NCBI GenBank assembly: GCA_017590115.1
Contig: JAGGNK010013558.1
Span: 9,599,752 to 9,663,751 of the forward strand
DNA length: 64,000 nucleotides
Direction of reading: 5' to 3'
Source of the DNA: Montifringilla adamsi
Lineage: Eukaryota > Chordata > Aves > Passeriformes > Passeridae
Position 1 is the first letter of the stretch. Each line of letters begins with the position of its first letter. Below the pieces are notes generated by a model, which was not told the DNA's origin, did no database searches, and was given only the letters and a program-made list of their open reading frames with translations. Below, in pieces: positions 49,561-64,000 of this stretch. Both the position numbers and the translations under genes were made by a program.

Positions 49561-51572
49561 GCGAAGGCTGGGCGCGCCATCCTGCAGCAACAATTGCTTT
49601 GCAGGTGCTCGGTCTCTCTCAGCCTCCATCCCCTGGGAAGCAGGCAACACTTTTCCACATTCCCAAGTTAAGGATGATGCTAGTAAACCTTTTATTTTCC
49701 TGCATTTCTATATTATCCAAATCTAGACCACGTATATGAATTCACAGCACAGAAGCTCTCATCCAATGAAGACTCTAGGTTCATATATTTACTACAGATA
49801 AAATCTTAATTTGCAATTCATTCCTTGTTGGAAGGCTGGAAGTATCACAGCTCAGCTGCTGCTTCTTTGCAGGGGAATGCTGTTTATGTGGAAAAGTGTT
49901 GCTTGCACCCAGAGTTACCATGCTGCAAAAACACTGTGTGTGGCTCTCTTTGCAGAGCTGTAAGCCACGTCTTCATTTGCTGAGCATTCATGTCCTGGCC
50001 TTCCTACCTTCACCTCCCTGAATGTCTTAGAACCCATACCCTGAAGATACAGTGTTCTCCCCAGCAATTTAGAGAATACAGGCATGCAGTGAGCAGCACA
50101 TGAGTATGATAAGTCGGCTGTGTGGTCACAGTGCTCCTTTTGCAGCATTTCTGGCCACGTGTTATTAACTCAGGTAGCTCAGACTCTTCAGAGAACTCTA
50201 TATTTATGCTGATTTCTATTTCTAGTCTATTTTATAGGACTTCACCATTGTTAATCTTCTCATTTTACCACCTCCTATGACCAATTTCTGTAATAGCTTT
50301 TCTGGAATACAGTTTTGTTTCCCTGAACAGATAGTTAAGGGCAAATGAGGTGCTTCCAAAGCTCCCAGAGAATACCTGTTTATATGTCCCTTTCCAAGTT
50401 AGGTTTGCTGTTACTCAAGCACAAGCTCAGGACTGAAGCTATTCAAAGTACTTTCAGAATAATCACATCCATGAACCAGCAGTTGGGCTGTAGACATCCA
50501 AGAAGAGAACAGATGGCCACTAATGTGGTCAATTTTGTTACAAACTGTCATGAAGGAAGTGAGTTTTTAGGCACCTGAGGCTTAGTCATGCCAAGAGGAT
50601 GAATGCTCCCAGCTTGAGATCGTGTAAAGACACTAGTTTCCTGAGTACTGAGCCACCAGAAAAAAATACTGTAGGGGGTTCTGTGAGAGAAGGACTGAAA
50701 CCCAGAAGCCCAGGAAGATTATCCTGGTTATTTTCTTGATCTTCTTAAGTCTCTCTGTAAACCTGAGAGTAAAGGCTAGGTCTGAAAAAAATGACACCCT
50801 GTCACCCCAAACCACCAAAGAGCTGAGGCTGGGATCTTCACACCAAACACTGGCAGAGTTGGGCTGGTGATTCTGCTAAAGAATAAGAGTTTTGACATCT
50901 TCCTTCCAGCTGCCTCACAATACCTGGTGCCCATGGTGTTCCCCTTCATCACCCCACAGGTGCAGCCATCACCCCAGCTCATACCTCTGTTTTTCTTAGC
51001 TCAGTATTAAGCTGTTTTCCTCATTCCCATTTTCTTGAAGACTCCGTTTCTTCTGGCCTCAGTAGAACTTCCAGTGGCCTTTTATTTCACAGCAGAATGT
51101 TAAGGAGCCTTTCTTTTTGCCCATGTTTATATGGGTAATGAATAAAAGGAGGAGAAGAATCCTGACCTGTAAAAAAAAAGATTGAGCTCTGTCTAGAGCT
51201 AGCCCCAACAAAATGGCTCTGCAGATTATAAATTATACAATGCCTGTCCCCATGATGCTGTCCTAAAGGCTATCTTTGAGGATTTTGGGATCCAGGCCAG
51301 GTTAGTTAGCATTCAGAGTCTTCTGACTCAGGACTTTGACAGATACACTGCAGCAAATGCAAAGGTACCTGACTAACTGGGAGAGGACATCTAACCTGTG
51401 TGCAGCACTAAAATGTGAAAGCAATAAAAGGTACTCAAGGTACCACGGGTTTGGGGATACATAATTAGAACAAAATTTCCTGTCAACTTTAAGGCTTCAA
51501 TTACAGTTTCTGAAATTCAGGACAAGGAACAGAAGCACACGAAGCTGTACATTAGAGTTTCCCAGAACAAAT

Positions 51573-51597
51573 TCCCGCCCCCCCCCTCCCCCCCGGC
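51573..51597. repeat. C-rich homopolymer tract
   Basis: A run dominated by C (nine then seven consecutive C with single interruptions). The complementary strand is G-rich and could form a quadruplex. It lies in the presumed CTXN2 5' intron. Confidence 0.6.
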
Positions 51598-52139
51598 AAA
51601 ATACACAGAGTTTTCTCCTGCAGCTTTTTCAGGCAAGCTTTTGTTAAATAAGACTAAGATATCAATTTCTCCACCTTTCAGCATCAATCAAGCTTTGCAC
51701 AGAGATTTGTCCCATAATGTCTCCTGACAAGCACATAATGTACAAACAAATCTCATCTAATTCCAGTGTGTAAGCTGCAAAATTACTAAGACTGGAAGTC
51801 ATATTCTTGGAAAATTACTCTGTGGTGAAGAAATGTTATGTCAAACACAAACCTATTTGTCTGGACCGAGCTCAAATTCAGAGTTCTCCATGTCCAGCCT
51901 ACCCCTAATGTTCTTGTCAATATCTTTCAAGATAACAGTTGGGATTTTTGGGTCTGGCTTTTCCAGCAAGTGACTATGTATAATTTTCCTGTGTAAGCCT
52001 TGTTTTTAATTTTTATAACCCACTACCCTAGAACTTTTGGAAAGTATTTTTTTTCCTTGACTGGCTTTTTCTCAAATCAACTAACTTCTAACATAAATTT
52101 CTGATATTGAACTTTCTGTAATTTTTTTTTCTCCTGCAG

Positions 52140-52195
52140 AAGGTCAAACTTAATAGAAAAATTGGAAGCATGCCCAATGAAAATCCATATAGCAG
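52140..52195 (+). other. Candidate CTXN2 5' untranslated exon
   Basis: A strong acceptor (long T tract, then CTCCTGCAG) is followed 56 bases later by the donor AGCAG/GTGGGC. It contains an ATG (52170). If joined to the CTXN2 coding exon at 54266, that ATG reads 27 codons and stops in a TGA overlapping the CTXN2 start codon by one base. Transcription is not demonstrated; a chance acceptor-donor pair is possible. Confidence 0.35.
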
Positions 52196-53571
52196 GTGGG
52201 CCTTACCTATGATGTATTTTCAGAAAATAAATATTGTTGTTGCTGATATTATTTCTAATTTATATAGGCTGTATCTGGATTTTTCTTCCAGCTTAACTGG
52301 AATTAAAACAGCATGACCCAAAGAGCAGAATATAATTCAAAACAAGGAAAGATCTCACACACAGGTCTATAGAATAAACAGAACATTGGTTGTTATGCTC
52401 TGGTAAATGTGTAAAGACTGTCAGGAAACATTTAATAGCTACTATACTGAGCTTTATTGCAAAAAAAGAGACATACTAGTGTTTTTCCCTTTGCTCTTTG
52501 TTCTAAAATTTTTATTCTTTAGGATAACAGTCAAAAACCCCACAAATTTTAAAGTGAGAGAGGAGACACCAAACAAGATAAAAGTTCTGTCCATTTCTGT
52601 CTGCTCAGGAATACCAAAAGCTATTTTTACTTTTTCTGTTGTTTTTACTTGTAGGCTGACTCAGAGTATGACTCCTCTCAGCCATGGCTGCAGTACAGAG
52701 CAGAGATACTGGAACTCCCTTTAACCTGGCTGAGCAGTGCAGGTACCTGAAGCAGTGTAGCCATGGCAGCACAGAGCTCTGAGTGGCCTAATTACTCTGC
52801 CAAGAAATAAATGGATACTGGCAATTCCCTGGGGAAAAAAGAGGTTGAATTGTTAATAAAAAGAGTTTCCCCTGAGGCACATTCGTTAAATAGGTGTTAG
52901 CAAGAGCCAGAAAACCTCAAGTTCTAACCTTAGAATAAAAATGTCTTTGTCCTTTGGCACTTTTGATGTCCTAGCCTTCCAATTCTCCCACTGTCTATAG
53001 ATACAAAAGAAAGATGTGATTGCAATATCTGATGGAAAACCTAAAATAAAGCAAATGGTCCCCACCCCCAACTAAAATCTATCTGTAAGATCTCCTTAAA
53101 AAGACAAATACAAGAAGTTTCTCCTCTCTGGAAACATGCAGAGCTCTCCTGGTGGCAGCAGTGGGGTGGAGTTGCTTGAGCATCCTGCTTCCCTAGGACA
53201 CACATCAGGGGCAGACCTCCTGTTTACTGTGCCTGTGAAAATGGCAGGGTATGTATGGGGAAGACCAAGGAGAAGAAACAAATGAGAGCAAGATTTAGGG
53301 GAAGGGAATTTAATTCTGTTATCTCTTCTTCTACCAATCTTTGCTCATACACAAGAGTGGACGTGTATAGAGAAAGGTGAAGGGATTTTAGCAATCTGCT
53401 CACTTTCTTACAAGTTCAAAATATACCCAGCATTTTTTTTCTGAAACTGGAGCCCAAGACTTCAGTAAAATTGCACACACAGTCTTTTATTTTACAAGTT
53501 GGATCTATTTATGTAGACTCTGAGCTAAATCAAATAAGTAAAATCCACATTATTTAGCTGAAATTGCCTTT

Positions 53572-53879
53572 GAGGTCTGTTGTGATAAGACACAAAATGA
53601 TGACACAGACACTGCTGCTCTCGAAGAAAACAAAAAAGAAGAACCTTTATTTTCTAACTCTAACATTTATAGTTTTCTAAAAGTGACAGTGGATTGGAGG
53701 GTGACAGTGCCACCTCTCCAATGCCACTGGACAAACCAAGAGTCCATCAATTCTCTCCACCTCCATGAAAGAATGCAAAACATAAGTTATTTACAGAACT
53801 GTGTGTGAGAAAGTTTGTTGAAAGAATGTAAACATCAGAAGGCTTAACAAAGTCTTACAAAATCAGGGCAACAGAGGTC
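53572..53879 (-). mobile_element. Solo LTR of an endogenous retrovirus with 6-bp target duplication
   Basis: The 296-bp element (53578-53873) begins TGTTG and ends CAACA, and is flanked on both sides by GAGGTC (53572-53577 and 53874-53879). A minus-strand AATAAA (plus-strand TTTATT at 53646-53651) gives the orientation. A 6-bp duplication is typical of class II (beta-like, ERVK) elements in birds. No coding sequence remains, so it arose by LTR-LTR recombination. It lies 390 bp upstream of the CTXN2 coding exon. Confidence 0.85.
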
Positions 53880-54313
53880 AATGCAAGTTTAACTAGTTTA
53901 AGCACAGTAAAGCCATTTCAGGAAACATACCAGGTTTCTCCATGTGAAAACCTTAGAGATTATTGCCAAATCACAATCTGTAGACTTGTGCCCAGTCTGA
54001 CAAAATGCTGTTCGCAACAACTGAAATTTCTGTTTTGAGGAGACAAAGTCAGAAAATTGTGAGTCTGCTGTCTCAAAACAGAGGCCAGTAAGTGAATGGT
54101 GTGTAGAGGCTAATAGTTGCAATTTTATCACATTAATTTAAACGTGAAAAAACAGGACACTTCTGAAATCCACGCTGGTTTTCATTTTCAAATGTTCATC
54201 TGTTACAGCTCAGACATATGCACCCCATTCAGAGCTAACCACACTGATTTGACGTTTCTATGCAGGCAAAGAAGCAATAGAGGTGAAACTCCCACAGAGT
54301 CACCAGGATGTGA

Positions 54314-54568
<255 letters not shown>

Positions 54569-54687
54569 AAATTCACAGAATATCCTGCCTTAAATTCAAT
54601 GTTGATTTCATTTTGGAAACCAACTGTTGTTACATTTGTTATACATACCTGCATTTTGAAGATATGTTGGTGGCATCCATTTTGTTA

Positions 54688-54693
54688 AATAAA
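54688..54693 (+). terminator. CTXN2 poly(A) signal
   Basis: AATAAA 120 bases downstream of the CTXN2 stop codon, followed by T/G-rich sequence as expected for a cleavage site. Confidence 0.55.
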
Positions 54694-57210
54694 TATTTGT
54701 TGCAAACTCAAAAGGTACTTCATGTTGCTTTTATTTGATGAACAGTAGAATGGTAGATAATAAATGGCTAACAGCAAACAAATACACAAAAAATCACTAG
54801 AAGTTACCATGGCCAGTATTTTAAGGATCAGATGATATCTGGCTCTTCAGAGGAGGATCTCATGCCTACTGTGTCTCATGATAGGCTGAAGAAAAAGACA
54901 GGCTCATGAATGGTGAATGTTTAAGTGGTAGCCCCCTTCTCTCTTCATCCAACGCAATTCTCTGAAACTCATTGTCTGTACTTGTACACTGAGGATACAA
55001 AAGTCGAGAACAACAAATGGTTGTGGCTTAGAGGAGGTGCCTGAGTAGGTGTGTGTCCATGTTTTTATTCCACTTGGTTACAGAAGATGATTCACTTTAA
55101 AGTGAAACTTAAACTGTCTGGTTAACAGCTCCCAGCAGTAATTACACCAGCCTGGCAAGGCCAAAGCAGACACAATCATGCTGCTTACCCATTTTCACCC
55201 AGCCCTCAAGGAGGGCTGGGGTCCAGAGCTCTGTACACTCCAGCACTCTCCACAGCTGGTTCTTCTGCTTGTGCTCCAGCAGTTGTGCACAGTGTATGAT
55301 CTGGACTGTCACTGATGAACTGGTCATGGGAGAGCCTATCAAAGCAGAAGTGGAAGAGCTAAAGCAGAGATTCAAATCTGGATATTCAAGGTCACCCTCA
55401 TACACACAGCTGTTTAGCAAGTGTGACAGTACTTGACAGAAATTCAATTCCGTTTTTAAGAAGGCTGGCATTAGAATTTTAGGCACTGTCACTTTTGCTA
55501 AACAGATCTGTTTGCAATGAGGAGCTAAGACAAGGAGATCAGTTACAGCAGTTTTCTTTTTCCTGTATTCTGAAAAATACATGTTATTCCTTTTGCCCTA
55601 TATACTAGGCAGAGGCAGACAGTGGAACAGCAGACCTCAAGTGCCATTTGGAACATAAAATACTCGATTGTACAGAGAAGGACATTAATCTCCTGTCTGA
55701 AAAATACAAGAGATGAACAGCCAATATTAATCTAAACTGGTCCATTTAAATTATAAAACATAAACAATTTTTTGAATGTAAGGGCTTTCAACTGCTTCAT
55801 ATTATACATAAGAAAAAATTCCAGACCCTCAGAGATTCAGTATATTGCATTTATCCTAGTTAATTTAGCCATAAAATCCAAGGTAGATATCAGTACAATG
55901 ATCCATGTGATCTGTTATTGCTGGATAGGATCATCCACTGCAGAGACCTGACACTGCCATTCTTTTTATGTACATCTAATCAGCACAGCTGAGCTCTGGG
56001 CTGTCAGGTTAGAGTGCTGAAGGTACTTAAGTTATCTGGGTTAAATATAGTTCAGTTATCTCTAAAGTACACAGCAAACACTGCAAAAATATCCAAATAA
56101 CCCCAATATTGTCTTATTTTGTTCTTGACCCAATCTATTGGTGGCAGCAAATTATCTAATTCCCTTCTAATCACAAAGCCTCTTCATTTCCTGCCTGCTC
56201 TTTTCTTCATCACAAAAAGACTAGGAAGTCAGCCTTCCCAGAAACATAACAGAGAACATAATTTTTCAAAGGCTTATTAAACATACAGAGTAAAACTTTA
56301 AATAGGGTCAGGAGTAAATGGTTTAAAATTGCTTGTAGGACAAGAGGACCCCTCAAAGAATGATCCCACTGACTTCACTGAATCTTCTGCATAAAATGCA
56401 CTGAGCAGGTCCTGTCCTGAACTCTTGTTATCTGCATGATTATATATGCAGAACTGAAGGATAGAGAGAGTATGATCTGTGCAGAATCAGGCATAGCAGG
56501 GAGGGAAATGGAGATAACAAAAGTATTTTCAGGCCCCCTTAGAAATTTCACAATGCCATAAACCCAGTAATTGTAATGGTAGGTACATTTGCTGGTTAAA
56601 AGTTAACAATCTAGAATGCCTTTCTAAATCACCAGCTGGAAATGTTTTGAAAGAGAGGGATTGGATGGTCTACTCAGTATATTAAACAGGAGAAAAATCT
56701 GGCCAATAAGACAGAGTCTGTAGTGCCTCAAAGAGAGGGTCACACTATATGCATGAATAAAAGAGGCAGATTGTCCTTCCCTAAAAACACAGGACTGAAT
56801 GGTAAGTTCAATTACCCTGAATAAGGTAGACTTGATTATATATGCATAATGCTGGAAAACTAAACACAAAGTTAATGGCAAATAACAGTTCAGAGATGAT
56901 CTGGAAATACATTGTGAAAACCTAAGTATTATTTTCAAGAACAGCAGAAAGGTAAGAGATTTTACTTTTCCTAGCAAAATACAAATATGGAAATAAGACA
57001 GTGAAATGACAGAATCATTGTACTTGGTAGCAAAAGTTTCATTGTCATCAAAGAATCAGGATTTCATTCAGTCATGGAGATGGAAACAAACACAGTTCTG
57101 ACCTCAGTGACAGAAGATTTATCTTTGCTCCTTCATGCCTGAAGATGAAATACTTCCTTGCAACTTTAAAAGGCTGAAGGAAGCAGAATAGTATGATCAT
57201 AAATGTGTAA

Positions 57211-57239
57211 TAAGAATAATAACAATAATAATAATAATA
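57211..57239. repeat. (AAT)n microsatellite
   Basis: Imperfect AAT repeats, about nine units, with AAC and AAG variants. Confidence 0.8.
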
Positions 57240-57577
57240 CAAAGCCAGTAGAAGTAAAATAAACTAAATAAATGTAATATGTTGCTGTGAGGCTTATACA
57301 ACATTAAGCAGGAAAACTAACACAAATATGAGGACTGACAAAGTGGTGTCTTAGCAGAGAGGTGAGAGTAGAATATTACCTATAGCTGATGGAAGAAATA
57401 AGAAAATATGCTGTAGCTGTAACTTATATTGAACATGGAAGGTATCTGATTATCAGCTCTTCAAATTATAATTTGGATATGTGATTTTAGAGACAATTTA
57501 CATTGCTGAGCTATAAATATTGATGTCATACTTTATCCCTCCATGCCAAAGGGCCAAATCATTGAGAAATCTAAATT

Positions 57578-57617
57578 GAAAAAATCTTGGGGGTTCATCT
57601 AGTCCAACCTCCTGCAA
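57578..57617 (-). mobile_element. Short CR1 3' fragment
   Basis: The block GGGGTTCATCTAGTCCAACC followed by TCCTGC is the diagnostic 3' UTR segment of reverse-orientation CR1. Only about 40 bases are recognisable. Confidence 0.5.
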
Positions 57618-58065
57618 AAATATGGAACTTTTAAAAAAATGTAATGGGCTTATTTTTCCAGATTTTTGGGTCACATTTTGTTTATAAGATGTATTTTGTT
57701 TCTAAAACTTTCTGCTTTTACAAATGCTTGCAGAGTTTCAATGTCTAAGCATGCTCTGGTTTAGTGCCTTTGAACAAGCTGTGCTCCTCCTGAATTTTAC
57801 AAGTCTATACAACCACACTCCCTAATCTCCTTAGAAATATGTTTCAAGATAAATGATTGCCATCATTTCAATAGCTCATTTCAGGGCTTTCTAAGCCATA
57901 CTTTAAATTGCTGCAAAGGTACTTAACCCACTAAAGGCCTTAAATATATGTACCCCTTCTTCTCTTGGAGTTTTTGTTTGCTTGTGTGGTTTTTTTGAGG
58001 AGATCTGTGTGTGAAGGAGGAGGTGAGAAGCAGATTATACAGCTGTGTGTTCACCTCTCCATGGG

Positions 58066-58170
58066 CTGCCACTCAGGGCGACCTCGACAGGCCAGAGGAA
58101 TGGGCCAGCAGGAATCTCATGACATTCAACAAGGACAAATGCAAATCCTGTACCTCAAACAGATTTAACA
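58066..58170 (+). mobile_element. CR1 reverse-transcriptase fragment
   Basis: Translating from about 58077 gives DLDRPEEWASRNLMTFNKDK, the conserved part of the CR1 reverse-transcriptase region. The surrounding frame is short and broken, so this is a dead fragment. It abuts the foldback repeat at 58236-58353. Confidence 0.75.
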
Positions 58171-58235
58171 TCTGCACCTTACAGGGAGCAACTCTCCTGG
58201 AAGGGATAGGGGGAGCAGGCTACATGGATACAATG

Positions 58236-58353
58236 TAACATCGTACATGACCATGCAATTAACACATGTAACATTGTACATGATCATGCAATTAACACAT
58301 GGATAGCATGGAGTGAACCCCATGCTATCCATGTGTTAATTGCATGATCATGT
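58236..58353. repeat. Foldback: 33-bp tandem duplication plus 34-bp perfect inverted repeat
   Basis: Two 33-bp direct copies (58236-58268 and 58269-58301) differ at two positions. The second is part of a perfect 34-bp inverted repeat: left arm 58278-58311, loop 58312-58319, right arm 58320-58353. The right arm is thus a third, inverted copy. It lies 540 bp upstream of the SLC12A1 start codon. The combination suggests replication slippage and template switching at one spot. Confidence 0.9.
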
Positions 58354-58890
58354 TCCAAGCTGGTGTACATGGATGTTTCCCATGTCACCCTGCTCTTTTG
58401 TGGGTTTTCAGAACACAGATTGAAACTAGAGGTGTTCTTGGCCCATTTACAGCTCAGGCCTTTACCTCCTCTGGAGCTTATACCAAAATCCTGCTGCTTT
58501 GGTTAGAGGGTCAAGTGCATCCATCACAGATGGAAAATCTCCACAAGCTCTGTCTTTGCTTCAACTATGTTTTTACTCAACAAGTCATAGGATGACAGTC
58601 TCATGGATACATGGTGAGGCAGGGGAGAGGGGAGAGCTTGTGGTGGAAAACTTATCTAACCATGCAAGATAATAGAAATAGTTTATTTGTATCTTTTATA
58701 GCAGTAAACCTGCAGCCAATATCAGGAAGACTGCTTAGAGATTCAAGAGAAAATTCTCAGCCCTTCATTATTTGAGAAGCAAAGGTCTGATATGCAACAG
58801 CACTAAACCCTTTGCTGTATCTGCAACTGTGTGGCTGCAGCCACAGGAGAGTGCACGGATCAGTGACCCAAGTGTGTAGCATCCCTGAAG

Positions 58891-63536
<4,646 letters not shown>

Positions 63537-64000
63537 TAATATCATTTTCAACAGTGAAAGGGATAAAGAGGATAAACTATACATGATCATGATTAATATA
63601 TAATCCAAGATGTGCATTTGCATGTTGAACTAAATAATGTTTTCAAATGCTTGCCAGGGTAAAAGACATTAATCCTCCAAACTATTGGAATTTTCCAGAC
63701 TCACAGCCAAATTACTGCTTAGAGGCATAGATCTGTTAACTATGCATATGATCATCACATTTGAATATTTCTGAGCTTTAGTGAAATTTGTATTTAGATC
63801 CTGTAACAGATGTAAACTTTATGACTCGGGCCAATTTCTAATATGTGCGTACAGAGTTAACCTTTAAGAGTTCACACTTTGCTTATCTGTGAAACCCAAA
63901 CCTTGTCATCTACATATTATAAACAACACTTCTTCACTTCTTCAACACTTCTCTGCCAAGATGAAAACAGAACTGGAAGGAGGTCTCATTTCAACAGGAT

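Larger units (their letters stand above)
54720..57950. other. Intergenic DNA between CTXN2 and SLC12A1
   Basis: No gene recognised. A minus-strand open frame of 146 codons (55142-55582) has no recognisable motif. An AAT microsatellite is at about 57211-57239 and a short CR1-like fragment at about 57578-57617. Confidence 0.55.

Noticed and set aside
48871..49650. 259-codon minus-strand open frame in the third CpG island
   Set aside because: Pro/Arg/Ala-rich, no homology I recognise, overlapped by other frames; composition artefact is the simpler reading.
55142..55582. 146-codon minus-strand open frame between CTXN2 and SLC12A1
   Set aside because: Long for AT-rich DNA, but no domain, signal peptide, splice context or promoter is visible. 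Could be a repeat relic; not supported as a gene.

Overview
This is vertebrate nuclear DNA, most likely avian. Its interspersed repeats are almost all CR1 LINE 3' ends plus a retroviral solo LTR, with no mammalian-type SINEs. Introns are compact, and intergenic DNA is AT-rich with sharp CpG islands. The gene order SLC24A5, MYEF2, CTXN2, SLC12A1 matches the conserved block of human chromosome 15q21. A passerine source is an inference only.

Layout. Bases 1-14,560 contain no gene I can support. A CpG island (about 14,560-15,050) precedes SLC24A5 (+). Eight coding exons of SLC24A5 (15,087-23,196) are resolved, but the exon with the start codon is not found. MYEF2 (-) converges on it from 40,924 down to 23,924. 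I resolved all 17 coding exons; they join to an open frame of 620 codons plus stop, and one of them is an 8-nt microexon inside RRM1. The MYEF2 CpG-island promoter (about 40,430-41,120) carries a TCTCGCGAGA palindrome and an RFX X-box-like site. Bases 41,127-48,640 are intergenic, with two CR1 copies and a possible LTR remnant. A third CpG island (about 48,640-49,560) probably serves CTXN2, whose 81-codon coding sequence lies in one exon (54,323-54,568). SLC12A1 (+) starts at 58,891; three coding exons are in the window and the gene runs off the right edge.

The genes are neighbours, not a pathway. SLC24A5 is a pigment-organelle K+-dependent Na+/Ca2+ exchanger, MYEF2 an hnRNP M-like RNA-binding protein, CTXN2 a one-pass neuronal membrane protein, and SLC12A1 (NKCC2) the kidney Na-K-2Cl cotransporter.

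I found no novel multi-gene system. The observations most worth checking are the 8-nt microexon in the RNP1 motif of MYEF2 RRM1, two long near-perfect hairpins (SLC24A5 intron; 540 bp upstream of the SLC12A1 start codon), a possible stop/start-overlapping upstream ORF for CTXN2, and a solo LTR with an intact 6-bp target duplication. Exon boundaries were set by eye from splice signals, frame arithmetic and recalled human proteins; no search was run.
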